From the NCBI GenBank assembly GCA_963920705.1, contig OY987226.1, positions 18,385,600 through 18,449,599 on the forward strand: 64,000 nucleotides of DNA, given 5' to 3'. The notes below the pieces were generated by a model. That model was not told where the DNA came from. It did no database searches and saw only the letters and a program-made list of their open reading frames with translations. How positions within the stretch are numbered: position 1 is the first letter of the stretch; each line of letters begins with the position of its first letter. This DNA comes from Odiellus spinosus. Its lineage: Eukaryota > Arthropoda > Arachnida > Opiliones > Phalangiidae. The position numbers were made by a program, and so were the translations under genes. Positions 35,213 to 48,200 of this stretch are shown piece by piece.

Positions 35213-36659
35213 ACGTTACCTTTTACGCGTATGGTACTTTCCGAGTGAAGCTTTTACTGGTTGGCGCTGATTCTCTCGCTCTCTTTATCTCTCTCTCTGG
35301 TTCTCTCATTGGGATCAAAAGGGAAAAGCCGAAATCGTGTTACGAGCGCATCTCGAAATGTTCAACAAGTTTCGGATCGAGTCTTTGTAATAGGATTTTC
35401 GCTTCCTTTCCCGTTTTCTCTCTTCCAACTCGGAAGCGGTAAAACTCTTTGTAGCCACCATTCCTAACGCTACATTCTATTAGATTCAAAACTACTATAC
35501 GCAGTCTTCTGTTAAATTCAACTATAATTTAACTATATCTGGGTTTAAAGAGTTATATAACTTCAAAAGCGCTGATTCCACACCCCCATATAGTTTCAAA
35601 TTTAATATTAATACTCCCTTGTATGACGTAATAACGTAATGACGTAATGACGGAATTATTATTAATCAAGATTCATTTGTTTCACTATATTTAATTTGCG
35701 GTAATTTGAATTACCGCGTTTTAATTATTTGCCTAATTGTATATAGGAATAGGTTTAAAATTATTTTATTAAATAATATCGAATAATTAGAATATTGTTT
35801 AGGAGTGCAGTTTGCAAAACCCTTTTTTAATTTTTATTTAATTTTAATTTTGACTAATTTTAACGCTCTCGTCAAGCTATTTTGCAAACTGCTCGACGTT
35901 AGCAAACGTTTTATTACTTAATTAGTAAATTAAAATTTAGGATAATTATAATTATATACCGGTAATTATAAAAAAAATTGTTTAAAAACCAAATGAAAAT
36001 AAAAATGGGTAAAAGTGACATTTATTACAACGTTAAACGTTACTCGACTCGTCTACATGTAAAATTTTGAAAAAAGTGAATTTTGCAAAAAAATCTCCGC
36101 TATAGTAAAAACAGTTCATTCTAAAATTTAAATGAATAAAATAATGCGTGAGTTTAAAATTATATTTGGGTTTGGTGCGGGCATACAATATTAAACCAAG
36201 GGTTATGGGAGACTTCGGTATTAGGTTTTCGCGCTAGCTGTGCAGAATCGGACATTTTTAAGAGGGTTTAATCACTTGGTCAAGAACCCTGTGCTTAACT
36301 TCTTGATTAGTCTTTAGTGATGCTAAATACGTACTATGTTACATAATAACTTTAGTAGTACAGTCAAAACTACGGGCTTGTGCTCGAACACGTGTCAGAG
36401 GGGTCAAGCCCTGTGAAACCTCCCCCATGACTGAAATTTTTTCCATCGTTCGAGACTACTTCTGGGTGGGACCGATTACTAGTAATCGATTAATCCGGTA
36501 ATCGCTCCATAAATATCATTTACGATTACTTTCAACTATTACTCGCGTGCGCCTATTTGGCAATAAACGTTTCTCTGTACAAAAGTTACGTGACTTTAAC
36601 CTACGTTTTATCGTCTTTAGCTGCCGCATTAAACTTAAAAGTAATCGTGAAAAGTAATC
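35213..36659. other. Unassigned stretch
   Basis: Pyrimidine-rich TCTCTC tracts lie at 35270-35310. ATTAC/GTAATCG-rich sequence near 36475-36510 and 36635-36660 looks like degenerate outliers of the adjoining minisatellite. No gene supported. Confidence 0.35.
35623..35654. promoter_or_regulatory. Four 8-bp units in register with bZIP-like half sites
   Basis: The sequence reads ATGACGTA, ATAACGTA, ATGACGTA, ATGACGGA without gaps. TGACGTA contains the CREB/ATF half site TGACG. It could be a small binding-site cluster or an octamer microsatellite; no nearby gene tells which. Confidence 0.5.
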
Positions 36660-37553
36660 GAGTAATCGATTATTTCATCCAGTATTTGGAATTGGTAATC
36701 GATTATTTCATCCAGTAATTGGAATCGGTAATCGATTATTTCATCCAGTAATTGGAATCGGTAATCGATTATTTCATCCAGTAATTGGAATCTGTAATCG
36801 ATTATTTCATCCAGTAATTGGAATCGGTAATCGATTATTTCATCCAGTAATTGGAATCGGTAATCGATTATTTCATCCAGTAATTGGAATCGGTAATCGA
36901 TTATTTCGTCCGATAATTGGAATTAAAATCGGTAATCGATTATTTCGTCCGATAATTGGAATTGGACTCGATACTCGATTATTTCATCCAGCTATTGGAA
37001 TCGGTACACGATTACTTCACTTAGTAATATGAATGGGAATCGGTACTCGATTACTTCACCCAGTAATTGGAATTGGAATGATACTCGATTACCTTTCCCA
37101 TTAATTTGAGTAGGTACACGATTACTTCACCTAGTAATCGGAATCGGTACTCGATTACTTCACCCGATAATTGGAATTGGAATCGGTACACGATTAATTC
37201 ATCTAGTAATATGAATGGGAATCGGTACTCGATTACTTCACCCAGTAATTGGAATCGGAATCGGTACTCGATTACTTCACCTAGTAATTGGAATCGGTAC
37301 TCGATTACTTCACCTAGTAATTGGAATCGGTACTCGATTACTTCACCTAGTAATTGGAATCGGTACTCGATTACTTCACCTAGTAATTGGAATCGGTACT
37401 CGATTACTTCACCTAGTAATTGGAATCGGTACTCGATTACTTCACCTAGTAATTGGAATCGGTACTCGATTACTTCACCTAGTAATTGGAATCGGTACTC
37501 GATTACTTCACCTAGTAATTGGAATCGGTACTCGATTACTTCACCCAGTAATC
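36660..37553. repeat. 33-bp minisatellite, 26 units in two sub-types
   Basis: Unit 33 bp, starting GGTAATCGATTATTTCATCC (units 1-9) and changing through mixed units 10-17 to GGTACTCGATTACTTCACCT (units 18-26), followed in both by AGTAATTGGAATC. Some middle units carry a 5-6-bp insertion (GGAATTGGAATC). Because 33 is a multiple of three, stop-free frames arise on both strands with an 11-residue period (NRYSITSPSNW on the plus strand); they lack any independent gene signal. The first sub-type carries the palindrome TAATCGATTA, which contains ATCGAT, a core bound by Onecut/Cut-type homeodomain proteins. Confidence 0.95.
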
Positions 37554-38241
37554 GGATCCGCCCAGCACTCTTTTCTAAGCTCCGTGTTACCATCATGGCT
37601 GTAAGTCACGGGAGGCAAGGGGTTAAAAATGAAAGGGGGTCGAGTAAGTTCGTCGCTTCCAAATCACCATCCCGTTGTCTCTGTTTCCCTTGGTTTATTA
37701 TTGCATTGTGCGGGTATAGATGGCGTGGTATAGATGGCGCGAGAGGTCTTACCGTTGAGTAGTCTTAGCGTCTCTCCGGACGTACTTCTAAGGGCGTCTT
37801 CGTATTGGGACCTCTTCTTCATCTCATTCTCGAGTTGTTCGTGAAGTCTCCGCCTGCAGCGCTTTTCCCGCTTCACGCGTTTTTGATATAGAACTGTTTT
37901 CGAAAGAGAAAAGAAAAGAAAGATTATGATAAGACGTTAATAGAAAGATATATACGTAAATGCCAACGTAGAATATTTCTACTCTATTTATAACCGAGAC
38001 CGTAAAATAAACACCGCGCTTTTGTCATTACGAATTTTTGCAAAAGAATTCTTTTCATATTGTGCCAAGAATTATTTAAGAAATTGTTGCCATTTTTTTT
38101 AGGCTTAACATAAGTAGAAGCGACACACCTTTTTAAACACGTGACACTTATAACGAATTAGCATAATAATTTACCGTAAAAATATTGGTAAAGAATTGAA
38201 GAACCTCTCGCAGATTTTTTGCGAAATCCAAATGGAATTAA
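37554..38241. other. Unassigned stretch
   Basis: One TTAGGCTTAA decamer at 38099-38108. GC content is raised at 37560-37880 but no exon is supported. Ends at TTAA 38238-38241. Confidence 0.35.
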
Positions 38242-38574
38242 GGGAAAGTTTTGGCTATATTACGATATTGAGACCCTCCACTAAATAACGATAGTTATGG
38301 ACTAATTAGGATCCGGGGAGCTCAGAAAAAGTACTTAAAAAATCTATGAAAAACAGAAATGAGAGAAAAATGTATTTGAAATTTTCAAATTATCATAATA
38401 AAATCTCATAGAGTACCTAACCTATCCTATCCCAGCCTATGAGATTTTATCATGGAGATTTGAAAGTTTCAAATAGGTTTTTCTCACACTTCTGCTGCTT
38501 GAAGATTTTTTAAAGTCCATTTCCATTGTTGTTTAGAGGGGCGTCTGAATATCGTAATTTCCCCAAATTTTTAG
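38242..38574. mobile_element. Foldback element, probably TTAA-type MITE
   Basis: The left end GGGAAAGTTTTGG follows TTAA. The two arms are imperfect inverted repeats of about 150 bp: ATTACGATATTGAGAC with CTAAATAACGA, AAAAAATCT, GAGAAAAATGTATTTGAAA and ATAAAATCTCATAG on the left, each matched in reverse order and complement on the right. The unpaired centre is short (CTAACCTATCCTATCCCA). The right terminus is eroded and lacks TTAA. Confidence 0.72.
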
Positions 38575-41500
38575 AAAGATCGTTAATAAACTAATTCAAA
38601 TATAAAAAATTACATAGATATAAAATTAAAAATATAATGCTGCCCTAAATCTCTAGTTAGGCCGAAGCTACAGGGCGCCTAGCTACACCTGCAATTGCCC
38701 ATTGGCATTACCTAAGATGGACGGCATGCCCCTTCGCTCATGATTTCATGAATTTAAGTTATGAATCTGTCTATTAGTTGTAAGAAAAGCTAAAAATGTA
38801 ATTGATAGACTTTCAACATAAATGTCGAGTTGTTCACTTTTTAAACCAATTGGGTACCTTAACTTGACATTTAAATGGGTTGAATCGTTTAATCAATATT
38901 TTATCTATCTTTGTCCAGAAAACTCGGTCGCTCAGGACCCAGGAGTAGAGTTAAGAAAACCCTCAGTATATTTCGAGTATTCCGTATATGAGCATAGAAA
39001 TAAGCCTCATCCGTTGAAAGCGAGGAAGGATGTATAGACAGAGACGGGGAAATGACGTCACGTCTATGTTGAAGTTGGGTAGCCTGTTTACCCAGCAGTA
39101 CGCGGGGGTATCGGGACTGTCAACATCGGTCCGGACGACTCCCGCACTCCTTTAGCCGAGTGCCCGGGCCAAAACGTGTTGTTGCTATAGAAATGGGGAC
39201 ACGCAATTTTGACAACCGATTCCGAGTTCACCTCTTCCCATTTTACATCATCCCCGATTCTCTACCGCTTTGCGATCTTAGAATATCCACATTTCCTCGA
39301 GTTTAATGTTTAGTTTCGGTCCTTTCTCAGGGCGCGATTCGATATATATTCTCTATTCCAACCGGAAAATTCCACAATGCTACGAAATCAAATATGAGAT
39401 CCATTCTCTCCGACACTTCCTTATATTGAGAAAAGTTTGCATTAGAGCCAAAGATGATGCGAATTGTTACGAGATGTTAAACGCCATTGGATATAAAATA
39501 GTTATTCGAACAAATCATGATCCGAATATATTTGAAATCTGATGAGACTAACTTGAAATTTATCGCAAACTAAGTATGGAATTAGATTTATTTGTTTTTC
39601 AAGTTGAATTTAAACCAGAATTAAAGGGGGGAAGTATATTTTTCTTACGTAACCCGATTCCCAATTGTTTAACTTCGTTACGTGTACGAATCTAAGGATG
39701 AAATTTAAACCCGTCCATCGGAGGTTTTGATTGTTCAGTATTTTCTCGGGTAGATTTCAAAGCTCTTTCTTTTTTCCTATCTCGCTTACAGTCTTTGAAC
39801 GGACTTATTTCCCATTGGGTAAAAACCGAAAAACCGGTTTCCTATCGTAGCTTTTGGTTACTTCTAAGGTTGTTATCTTAGTATATATTGCCTGGGTTTT
39901 ATCAGCTTCGTTCCATTTGACAAAGAGGAGTTTCGCACTTCGGGTCCCGTTTTTTTGGTTTGTTTAGTTAAACGCTAAGTCGACTCTTTCGCTATAAGCC
40001 TTTGTAAGGTTCTTATTTGGCCATTTTGCACCACTGACAGCCATCTCTTTTCCGTTTCCCCCCGTCTTTTCTTCGAAAAACCCCTCCAAATGTTCGTTCA
40101 AAAACTAAAACCATTTCCGGACCGATTTGTTTTAAGATTTTCTAAGAAGGGAAAGTACTAGTCTGTGGATTTTCCTTCCCAGTTTCCTTTGTTTGTTTCC
40201 AAATGGAAATAATGGTTTTGGGGATTTTTTGATAACTGTTGGATGAGTCCGCGTGTCAACGAAAGGGTTTTAAAAGAGTGAAAGTATATGAAGACTAAAA
40301 GTAAATAAATGAAGGTTTTTATTCTATTGATTGCTAAAGGTGTACTGAAGTTAACTGACATTAATTTTTTACTATTAAATTACTTTTAAAACGTGATTCG
40401 AAAATTATGCTTATACTTCAATAATAAAATTTAGTTAAAATTATAATATATATTAAATTAAGTATGTTTTTAATCGTCGATGTTCAATAGCGCGTCTCAA
40501 ATTACTCAAATCAGAGGAAAGTCCAAGACGCTGGATAATTATTAATTTAAAGATAAAAATATCCGAAAACGTTGTCAATAGTAATTGACATGGTGATGTT
40601 TAATGGAAAGCCTTGGTTAAGAGCTTTTAACTCGTTAAAATTATATAAAAAAAAAACTTTAAATTGCAAAATATTTATCTAAGATAATTTTATTTTATTA
40701 AATAAGTTTAAATAAAATACCTTAAATGGCAACGTTACTGATACTTAAAGTTTGTAAATCGAAGCCACAAAATACGTGAATTTAAACCTTTTTATCATCA
40801 ATTTATACCCTCCTAAAGCATTTTAAGATTCGAGTTTTAAAGTACAATTGAATTAGGCTTAAATTCCTTTTTCGTAACTGTACCATATTATTTAAATCCG
40901 CATATTGGTATATTCCAAATAATGCTACATAATATCATCGCAAAAATAGCAGGGTGGCATGGAGAGGGAGCTAAGGTCTATATATACGTGTATATATTTA
41001 AGCCTAATGATCCGAACTTAAATTATTCCGTATAGCATTTTTGCTATTCACCCTTGGGATTTCGATTTTTAATCTTTAACTTATCCTCTCCGCGGAAGAA
41101 GGAGAAGAAGAAAAAAACATAATACAGAGGAAACTAGTATAGGGGTTAAACTTTTGGAATATATTTCATCCTTTTTTTTTTCGCTTCGCTTTCGTTACTT
41201 TCCTAATATAATTGTACTAGGATCTATCCACTCAGAATCATTCTGAGAAATCATACGTCTAAAGCTAGGTACTCCATTCTCTCCCTCTTGAAACTAAAAC
41301 CACCAAATAAAGCAACCTAGATTTTTTTATATTATAAAAAAAGATTTAATATCGTAATTGGCAAAACTACTTTTTATCCTATTGGAATTAACATTTTGTA
41401 TCAATTCGCCTTGGTTTTGGATATATTGCAACATTAAAGTAGAGCTCTAAATTCCCTATAGATAGAGAACAATGCGCAACACTTTTTCAATGCGTATTAC

Positions 41501-43433
41501 GTCACTGTTCAACAGAGCAAACTGTTATCCAGTTTATCCATATTGAAATTTTGAATACAGCGTAAGGCCATGAAGGGTTGAATATTATAATTTAAATAAG
41601 GGTATAGAATACCTATCTTTATTTAATTTTGTGTAACAATTTTTCAAACCTAACCAAGGAGTAATATTGATTGTATTGGAAGATTGGAAAGTAACGATTT
41701 TACTCTCTCTCCTCCATCTAAAAAACATTAATTTTGTTCGTTTTTAACCAGATTTGAAATCAGGTATAGAGGGTTCAACTATAGTATTCAGAAACGGAGT
41801 TAAAACATATCAGCTGATGAATTCTAGGTCTGATTATGTTATAAAATATAGCTAATGTATCTATCATTCGTGTTTCTAGCTTTAATGCAGTGTAATGAGT
41901 GCATAAGGATAATCGTACTAGAACTTATCTTTAATACCCTGAACTCTGCATTAAATCTTACTTCACGTACATTAAAAATTGCATTCGCGAAAATGATTAA
42001 CAATATAGATAAAACTAAGACGCAGTGTTACTTAATATTAATATTAATTAGAAATAAAGTAGTTTTGCACCAAAGTATCGCGAACATTCAAAGCATGCAT
42101 CTATATTATATACACATATGTATATCGAGAGCAGTTAGAAGTTAGGAAGAAGAAAAAAAATCTGCTTTGACTAAAGGCAGAAATTTTTGTTCGGGTCTAA
42201 AGCTTCATGTGTGTCGTTGGGTAGAAGGCGTACTAGTTTTTTTTTTTTTATACCAACTTATTTTGTTTAAACATTAGGAAGCAATGAGTGAAAACCTTCT
42301 CCACCGTATTATCACTTACGTATTAAATAAAAGGTTTTATAGAACTTAGTTTCTATTTCAGTATTGCGTTCATAAAATCCTCCAACTTGAAATGGACGGA
42401 TAGTTGTGTGTTAAGCCTTATACCAAAGTCATTAATCACTGTCAACTCTTAAAGGGGAAGGGGGTTCTGTAGGGGGAAAAACCCCGGTTTCCATCCTACC
42501 CCCCCTCATTCCCCTAATTTTTACTTCTCCGCTAGGAAACTGCATAGGACTGAATTTCGTATAGTATTTTTTTTTTCTCCCTTTCAACTCCACGGTTGCA
42601 AACCCACGGACAGACTTGAATTTCAGATCTTTTTTCAAGCCAGCTTCCTTTTTGAGATATTTATACCATAGTTCCATGGTTTATTTCAGTTTCGAGTTGT
42701 TAGTACCTAAAAGCTAGGGATATACGTTATTATCTACGTATTTTATTTAACTAAGGGTTAAGGCTTGTCTATAGCTTCGCGTCCGCTGTCAAATTAAGGT
42801 TGAATTAACTTTAATTCGTCTCATTTCGAATATGCAACATTGGCGCAATGTTGCAATGTGTTAGATTAGGTTTTATCTCCATGATTTAGGTTCTTAGAGA
42901 TATTTAGATTGTGGCTGTAGTGTATAGTTTAGAATGCGCTTTTAGATATGTAGCTATATATATGCCTGCCATTGGCATCTGGTATTTTGGACCAAGTTAG
43001 AAAGGAAATTAGAGTTTTTGCTGACTCTCCCGTATAGTTTTCGAGTTTAGGAAAAGAGATGAAACATTCGCTTTTCTTTATCTAAGAAATTTTGTTCATT
43101 TTGTTGTTGGTAATGTTTTAAATTTGCGTTAGGCTTAACGTTCCGTTCGACAGGATGATCGCGAACACCCCCTTGTTTTCATATTTCGCGTTTATATAGA
43201 AAATTTCGGCTATAAAATTCAAAAAGATTTTATTCCCACGAAATTCAATAAAACATAATAAGTATATTTTCTTCAAAAACTTTGAATCTTACAATTTGAA
43301 TATAGATTCGGTAAAAAAATCTTTTAATTTCGAAAAATTTATATATCTTAACAACTCGCCTCGAGCAACTTTCGATATTTGTATTTTTCAAAAATTTAAC
43401 AAAAGTTATAGCTTATTAAATGTTTTTTATTAA
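38575..43433. other. Long unassigned stretch
   Basis: Holds a TGACGTCA octamer at 39053-39060 and three TTAGGCTTAA/TTAAGCCTAA decamers (40853-40862, 40998-41007, 43129-43138). Near 42447 TTAAAGGGGA and an inverted TCCCCTAATT at about 42510 form a C/G-rich imperfect palindrome. No gene or complete transposon is supported; open frames are short and featureless. Confidence 0.3.
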
Positions 43434-43575
43434 AGGTAGAATGCAATTGTTTTGCAACTAGGGATTTTATCTTGATAAACGGCCCTTATTCACTAGAGAA
43501 AGCTTGAAACCAATTTACGTATACACTTGGAGAAGTAGGCTTAACAAGGATTCATGGAGAGTGTGGTATCTCGTC
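43434..43575 (+). mobile_element. Family A fragment
   Basis: TTAA at 43430-43433 is followed by AGGTAGAATGCAA, close to the family A end AGGGAGAATGCAA. About 100 bp on are GTAGGCTTAACAAGGATTCA and TGGAGA, the arm sequence. The rest of the element is missing. Confidence 0.5.
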
Positions 43576-44350
43576 GTTAAAAAATCTTTGACTATTGCGC
43601 TGCACTATCTCTTAAATAATTATTTTTATTCTAAATGGTGAAATGTATGATTTATGTGCTTTATTCACTGGTTTACATACAATAAAGACCAAAATAGGGA
43701 GAAAGGAGAGATAGTAACTAGTAAAGACGTCATTTTGAGCACTTCTTTCTCCCCAGCCTTTATCTTTATTGCTTCTAAGACGTTAGACGAATTTTTGCAA
43801 TATAAATATATATTTTTCTATTTAATTTGATTTATCCTAGCCCGGCTAATAAAGAGAGGTGCCTTATATAGAGAGTGGGTAGAGTTTTGAACGGTACAAA
43901 TTCGTAGACCTCCCAAAAAAAACGAAATTTATTTAATTACTATTTACAATAAGACGCGATATTCAATTCATTTATTAATAATATTTTTTTGTGGGTGTTG
44001 AAGTAACCATTTCTTTACATTCGTAAGAAAGGTTAGATTTGTTAACTTTGTACTTGATTGATTACGCATGGGCGGGGTGTTGCCAGGGGTTTCTAAACAA
44101 AATGGAGTGCAATGATCGCCCGCGCACGAAATTATACCCAATAGGTGCCTCCATATCGTGCCAGTGCGAGTTTAGCCAAATTAAACTTACAAGGAATCGA
44201 ATTTCTTGTTTAACCAAAATATTATAAAGTTTTTTTTTATTGTAGTTAAATAATCTATTTATTTGTTTACATATTTATCGGATAAAATATTGACGCTTTA
44301 TATATTTATTGACAACATCCAATCAAATAATTGTTAAACGTATTACAATC
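43576..44350. other. Unassigned intergenic stretch
   Basis: No gene or repeat recognised. Confidence 0.4.
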
Positions 44351-44721
44351 AATATTGGGAATATTGTTTAAAATCGAATGAATTGTGGAAATATCGTCTA
44401 TCGTCGCGTGAAATTAGGAACTGTCGTCTAACATCGACTGAAATATGGAAATATCGTCAACTTCGACTGAACTATGGAAATATCGTCAACTTCGACTGAA
44501 CTATGGAAATATCGTCAACTTCGACGAACTATGGAAATATCGTCAACTTCGACTGAACTATGGAAATATCGTCAACTTCGACTGAACTATGGAAATATCG
44601 TCAACTTCGACTGAACTATGGAAATATCGTCAACTTCGACTGAACTATGGAAATATCGTCAACTTCGACTGAACTATGGAAATATCGTCAACTTCGACTG
44701 AACTATGGAAATATCGTCTAA
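44351..44721 (+). repeat. 29-bp minisatellite, left half of a split array
   Basis: About nine near-identical units containing GGAAATATCGTCAACTTCGA and CTGAACTAT follow two or three diverged units (GTGGAAATATCGTCTATCG, GAACTGTCGTCTAACATCG). One unit lost a base (28 bp). The array stops at the hAT-like insertion. Confidence 0.93.
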
Positions 44722-45062
44722 CAGGGCTGCCACGGGTCAGGACAAACAGGAAAAAGTCAGGGAATTTAAAAATGAGCCAAAAAAGTCAGGGAAAAGTCAG
44801 GGAATTTTTGAATCTTTCAAGAAGCCAGCCACTTCCAATCTTTATCTGCAGAAAAGATTTGAAGCTAACCGTGTCAGTTGTATAGATTAGAACAAAGATA
44901 TGCGTGCAAAAAAGTTTGGTGAACGCAATTATATAAAAAATAAAAAAAGGTTAGAAATTCGATAGTATTAGCTGAAACGGTAAGGGAAAATCGATGTAAA
45001 ATATTAGGGAAAAACCAGGAAAAGTCAGGGAATTTTCATCTGAAAAAACTGTGGCAACCCTG
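44722..45062. mobile_element. hAT-like MITE inserted in the minisatellite
   Basis: 341 bp with inverted ends CAGGGCTGCCACGG and, in complement, CAGGGTTGCCACAG. Just inside are repeated AGTCAGGGAA words in both arms (left direct, right as direct AAAGTCAGGGAA before GTGGCAACCCTG). CAGGG...CCCTG termini with this layout are typical of hAT elements. The flanks TCGTCTAA and TATAACTT are not an identical 8-bp duplication, so the site has changed since insertion or the repeat array was rearranged. Two short plus-strand frames in it are not genes. Confidence 0.8.
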
Positions 45063-45265
45063 TATAACTTCGCGAGAACATTGGAAATATCGTCGAACAT
45101 CGAGTGAACCCTGGAAATATCGTCGAACATCGAGTGAACCCTGGAAATATCGTCGAACATAGAATGAACCCTGGAAATATCGTCGAACATAGAATGAACC
45201 CTGGAAATATCGTCTAACATCTAGAATAAAATTGACACTCGAAGTATCGTTTAACATCGATGGAA
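45063..45265 (+). repeat. 30-bp minisatellite, right half of the split array
   Basis: Four good units of 30 bp (GGAAATATCGTCGAACATCG, then AGTGAACCCT or the AGAATGAACCCT variant), then two decayed units ending near ATGGAAATATC. The units are related to, but consistently different from, the left half. Confidence 0.9.
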
Positions 45266-48200
45266 ATATCAATTATCGACCCAAGAATACAACGCTCCTT
45301 CAACTACAAGTTTTAATTTATTCTTTCTAAACTTTAAAGTAATTTCGTCGTAAAATAGTGAAATCTCTGTAAGCACGCGCTAAAGTTATTGAAATTCCCG
45401 CCGGGATAACTTTATCAGTGATAGAACGACATTGGGTATCAGCGTGACAGTTTGGTGGCGAGGAAAGGGCTCCCAAAAAATTCTCGCACGCGCGTTTTCG
45501 AATGAAGAATCACCTTCTCGAAAGAGTCGATTAGACAAAACTAAAAGCTTCCAATTCTCCTTAGAGCCAACGTGAAGGCTAGTCGTGTATAGTCTGTACA
45601 TAGTCCACGCGTATAGGAGAGACGTAGTTCGATCATTCGTCCGTCTAGTAGTCTAGTCAGATTTATTGAAAATGCATCTCGCTCCCGTTAGACGCGAGGA
45701 ATCTGACTCGTCCCGTCTAGAACGCCGAATTCTAGCTCAATCGAATGTGAAGAAAATCGGAGTCGAATTGTCCCAGGAGGGAGGCAGGAAGGGGGAACCA
45801 AAACGAAACTGAAGATGATCATTCAAAAATTCTACATTCGAGATAGCGCCTAGATAGTCCGAAACAAGGTCTGCCAGACAACTCAAAAAACCCTCGGAAA
45901 GATTCAAGATGTATTTACATTATGCCTCGAATTCGTGAATATAGAAGAAATTTTGGACTTTTTGCCTTTCCTTTTCTTCCTCGTAGTCCAAGGAAGAACT
46001 TTTCCTTCTCTCTTGAACAGACGTTGCTGACGTGAGAGGCAATAAAAACCTTTTGGTTTTCCTAGTTATATAAAACCCCTCTACCCCCATTAATCGAGGG
46101 GGTCGTGCGCTTTCTAAAGCCGGGCAAATATTCTTTCCTGCATATACAACGTAAAACAGTCATATCTTCAACATTTTTGGAAACGAAAAATTAGAAACAT
46201 TGTATGTCAACACGTGATAAGGTTGCATTGGATCGGTCTCTTATTTCATATAATTCAGAATGTCTTCTATTCAATCGAGACTTATCGTTAATCACGTTCC
46301 AGAAGCTATCTACGTCATCGTGCGGAAAAATAAGTTAAAAATGTAATTCATCTTAAGAAGAACGCTGTAATAGTTTTCTACCGAGGCCCGATTCCCTTAG
46401 AACAATAGATCCGGGAACCGTGTACGTTCTCATCAGATTTAAAAATGGGCACTATGGAGCCAAATGGAATAAAGATTCTTACGAAGTAGGAGAAGAATAA
46501 AAGTGGGGATGGGGTGCCAAAAGTCTATTTTTTTCTTTTTCTCTTTCTTCGCGAGCGCATCCCCTTCTTTCATCCCGAATACGCTCTCCTTAGAGAAAGG
46601 CGCGCTCTCCCTCTTGGCCCCCATCACAGCCACCCCTCCCGGTTAGTGTATCATCCCCATCCTCCCCTCCCACGGGCCTTTCAAAAATGTACCACCAAGG
46701 GCTGACTCCGGAATGATGGACGACGTTTTCGGGTCCAACTGTCAAACGGCTCTCGCATTCAAAAGAGAAACTAGAGAGGAAAGCGCGCGCGCTCGGAAGC
46801 ATCATTTCATGGCTGCTGCTGTTAAGAAAATGGCCAATACTCTATAATGTACCATTTCTATTTCCCCCTCTGCGGTACTCTATGGATGCTACAGTCAAAG
46901 AGAGAGACTTTCGGGTTATATATTTTTGGGCGACTAAAAGGGGCGAGAATTTATCCCAGGGTGCACCGAGGGTTGCTGCTTTTTTTTGGACAACTGATGT
47001 TCCTTTTTTTTTCTACATGGCTTTCATCGGCTCTTTTTAAAAGAGCGATTGGTCTTTAGGGTCCAAAGAGAGTGAGAGAGAGAGAGACCGAGAAAATCTT
47101 GGAATGAAAAATATATTTTAGGCGAAAGGTCACTCTCGTTTCTCGCTCTTAAATAGGGGACGACCGTGGTAGTTTACCAATGGTCATTCATTCCCGATAC
47201 TGAATTAATAAGGTTTTGTTCGCATCTATATGGTTCAATTTGTCTTGAACATTGGTTTTTTGGTTATTATTCTTTTAAATACGCAGAAACCATCAAAATA
47301 TATAATTCTCTAGTTACGTCTGTCCGAGGGGAACGCTAAAATCTACACCCAAAAAGCCTAGATGTGCGCTATGATAAATATCGTTGGAAACTCCCGTTGA
47401 ATGTTTCAAATATCGGTTGAATTTGAGATTTATTTCAAATCACGTGCCTATCTAGTTATAATTTTAGTTTAGCCTGAAACAAGCTGTAATTTTATTGTAT
47501 GTCTTTGAAATTATAATTTTTTTGTGGCTATATTTAACAAAAAAATAATTAGCTATGATTTTCGATAAGACTCGCAATTTGTCTCAAGTACTGAATCTTG
47601 CGTAATTTTTAAAAACTTTAATTTCGACACTCGTACCAAGCAGCTAGGTTTCAACTTTCAAATGTTGCCAAAAATAACCGAATTAAACTTAAAGTTGGAG
47701 CCAAAACTCCCAAAGATTTATAAAACGTAGAGAGAAGAAAAAAATATGTTTTCTGGCTTCCTTTTGAGATATAAAGTGGGTGGGTATAGAAGAGCAATTT
47801 TTGTTGATTTCATATCGGAAAAAGTTTTTTTTTTTTTTTTTTTTTTTGGGACAAAAATATGAAAGGGCAAATTTTTTTATAAGAAAAAAAAATATGTGAG
47901 TGAGCACAAAAGATTTGATGGAATATCGGCCGTGGTCGGGCACCCAATCCAACCAGAAAAAGTTTTTCTACTCCGAAAGAAATGCCTTCATATAACTCGT
48001 CCACCTAAACGCACCGAATGAAACTCACGAAACTGTAGCGAGTAATCTCAGGAAAACCTACAGCACCCTTTCCTATAACTATATATATATTATTAAGCCT
48101 TTTTCTCATTGTAACTCTGACGGTGGATACCAAATATGTTTGTTAGTCTTAGTATGAATCAAATGTCCCTTAGTAAATCCGGTTTTTTTATTGGAATTTA

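Noticed and set aside
36660-37553. CRISPR-like array
   Set aside because: The units are contiguous with no unique spacers, and the sequence context is eukaryotic.
37051-37762. Long open frames of 181-218 codons with an 11-residue repeat
   Set aside because: They are a direct consequence of a 33-bp minisatellite unit without stops; both strands are open.
39035-39275. Possible inverted-repeat element around GAGACGGGGAAATGACG
   Set aside because: The matching right end (ATCATCCCCGATTCTCTAC) is short and gapped; too weak to call.
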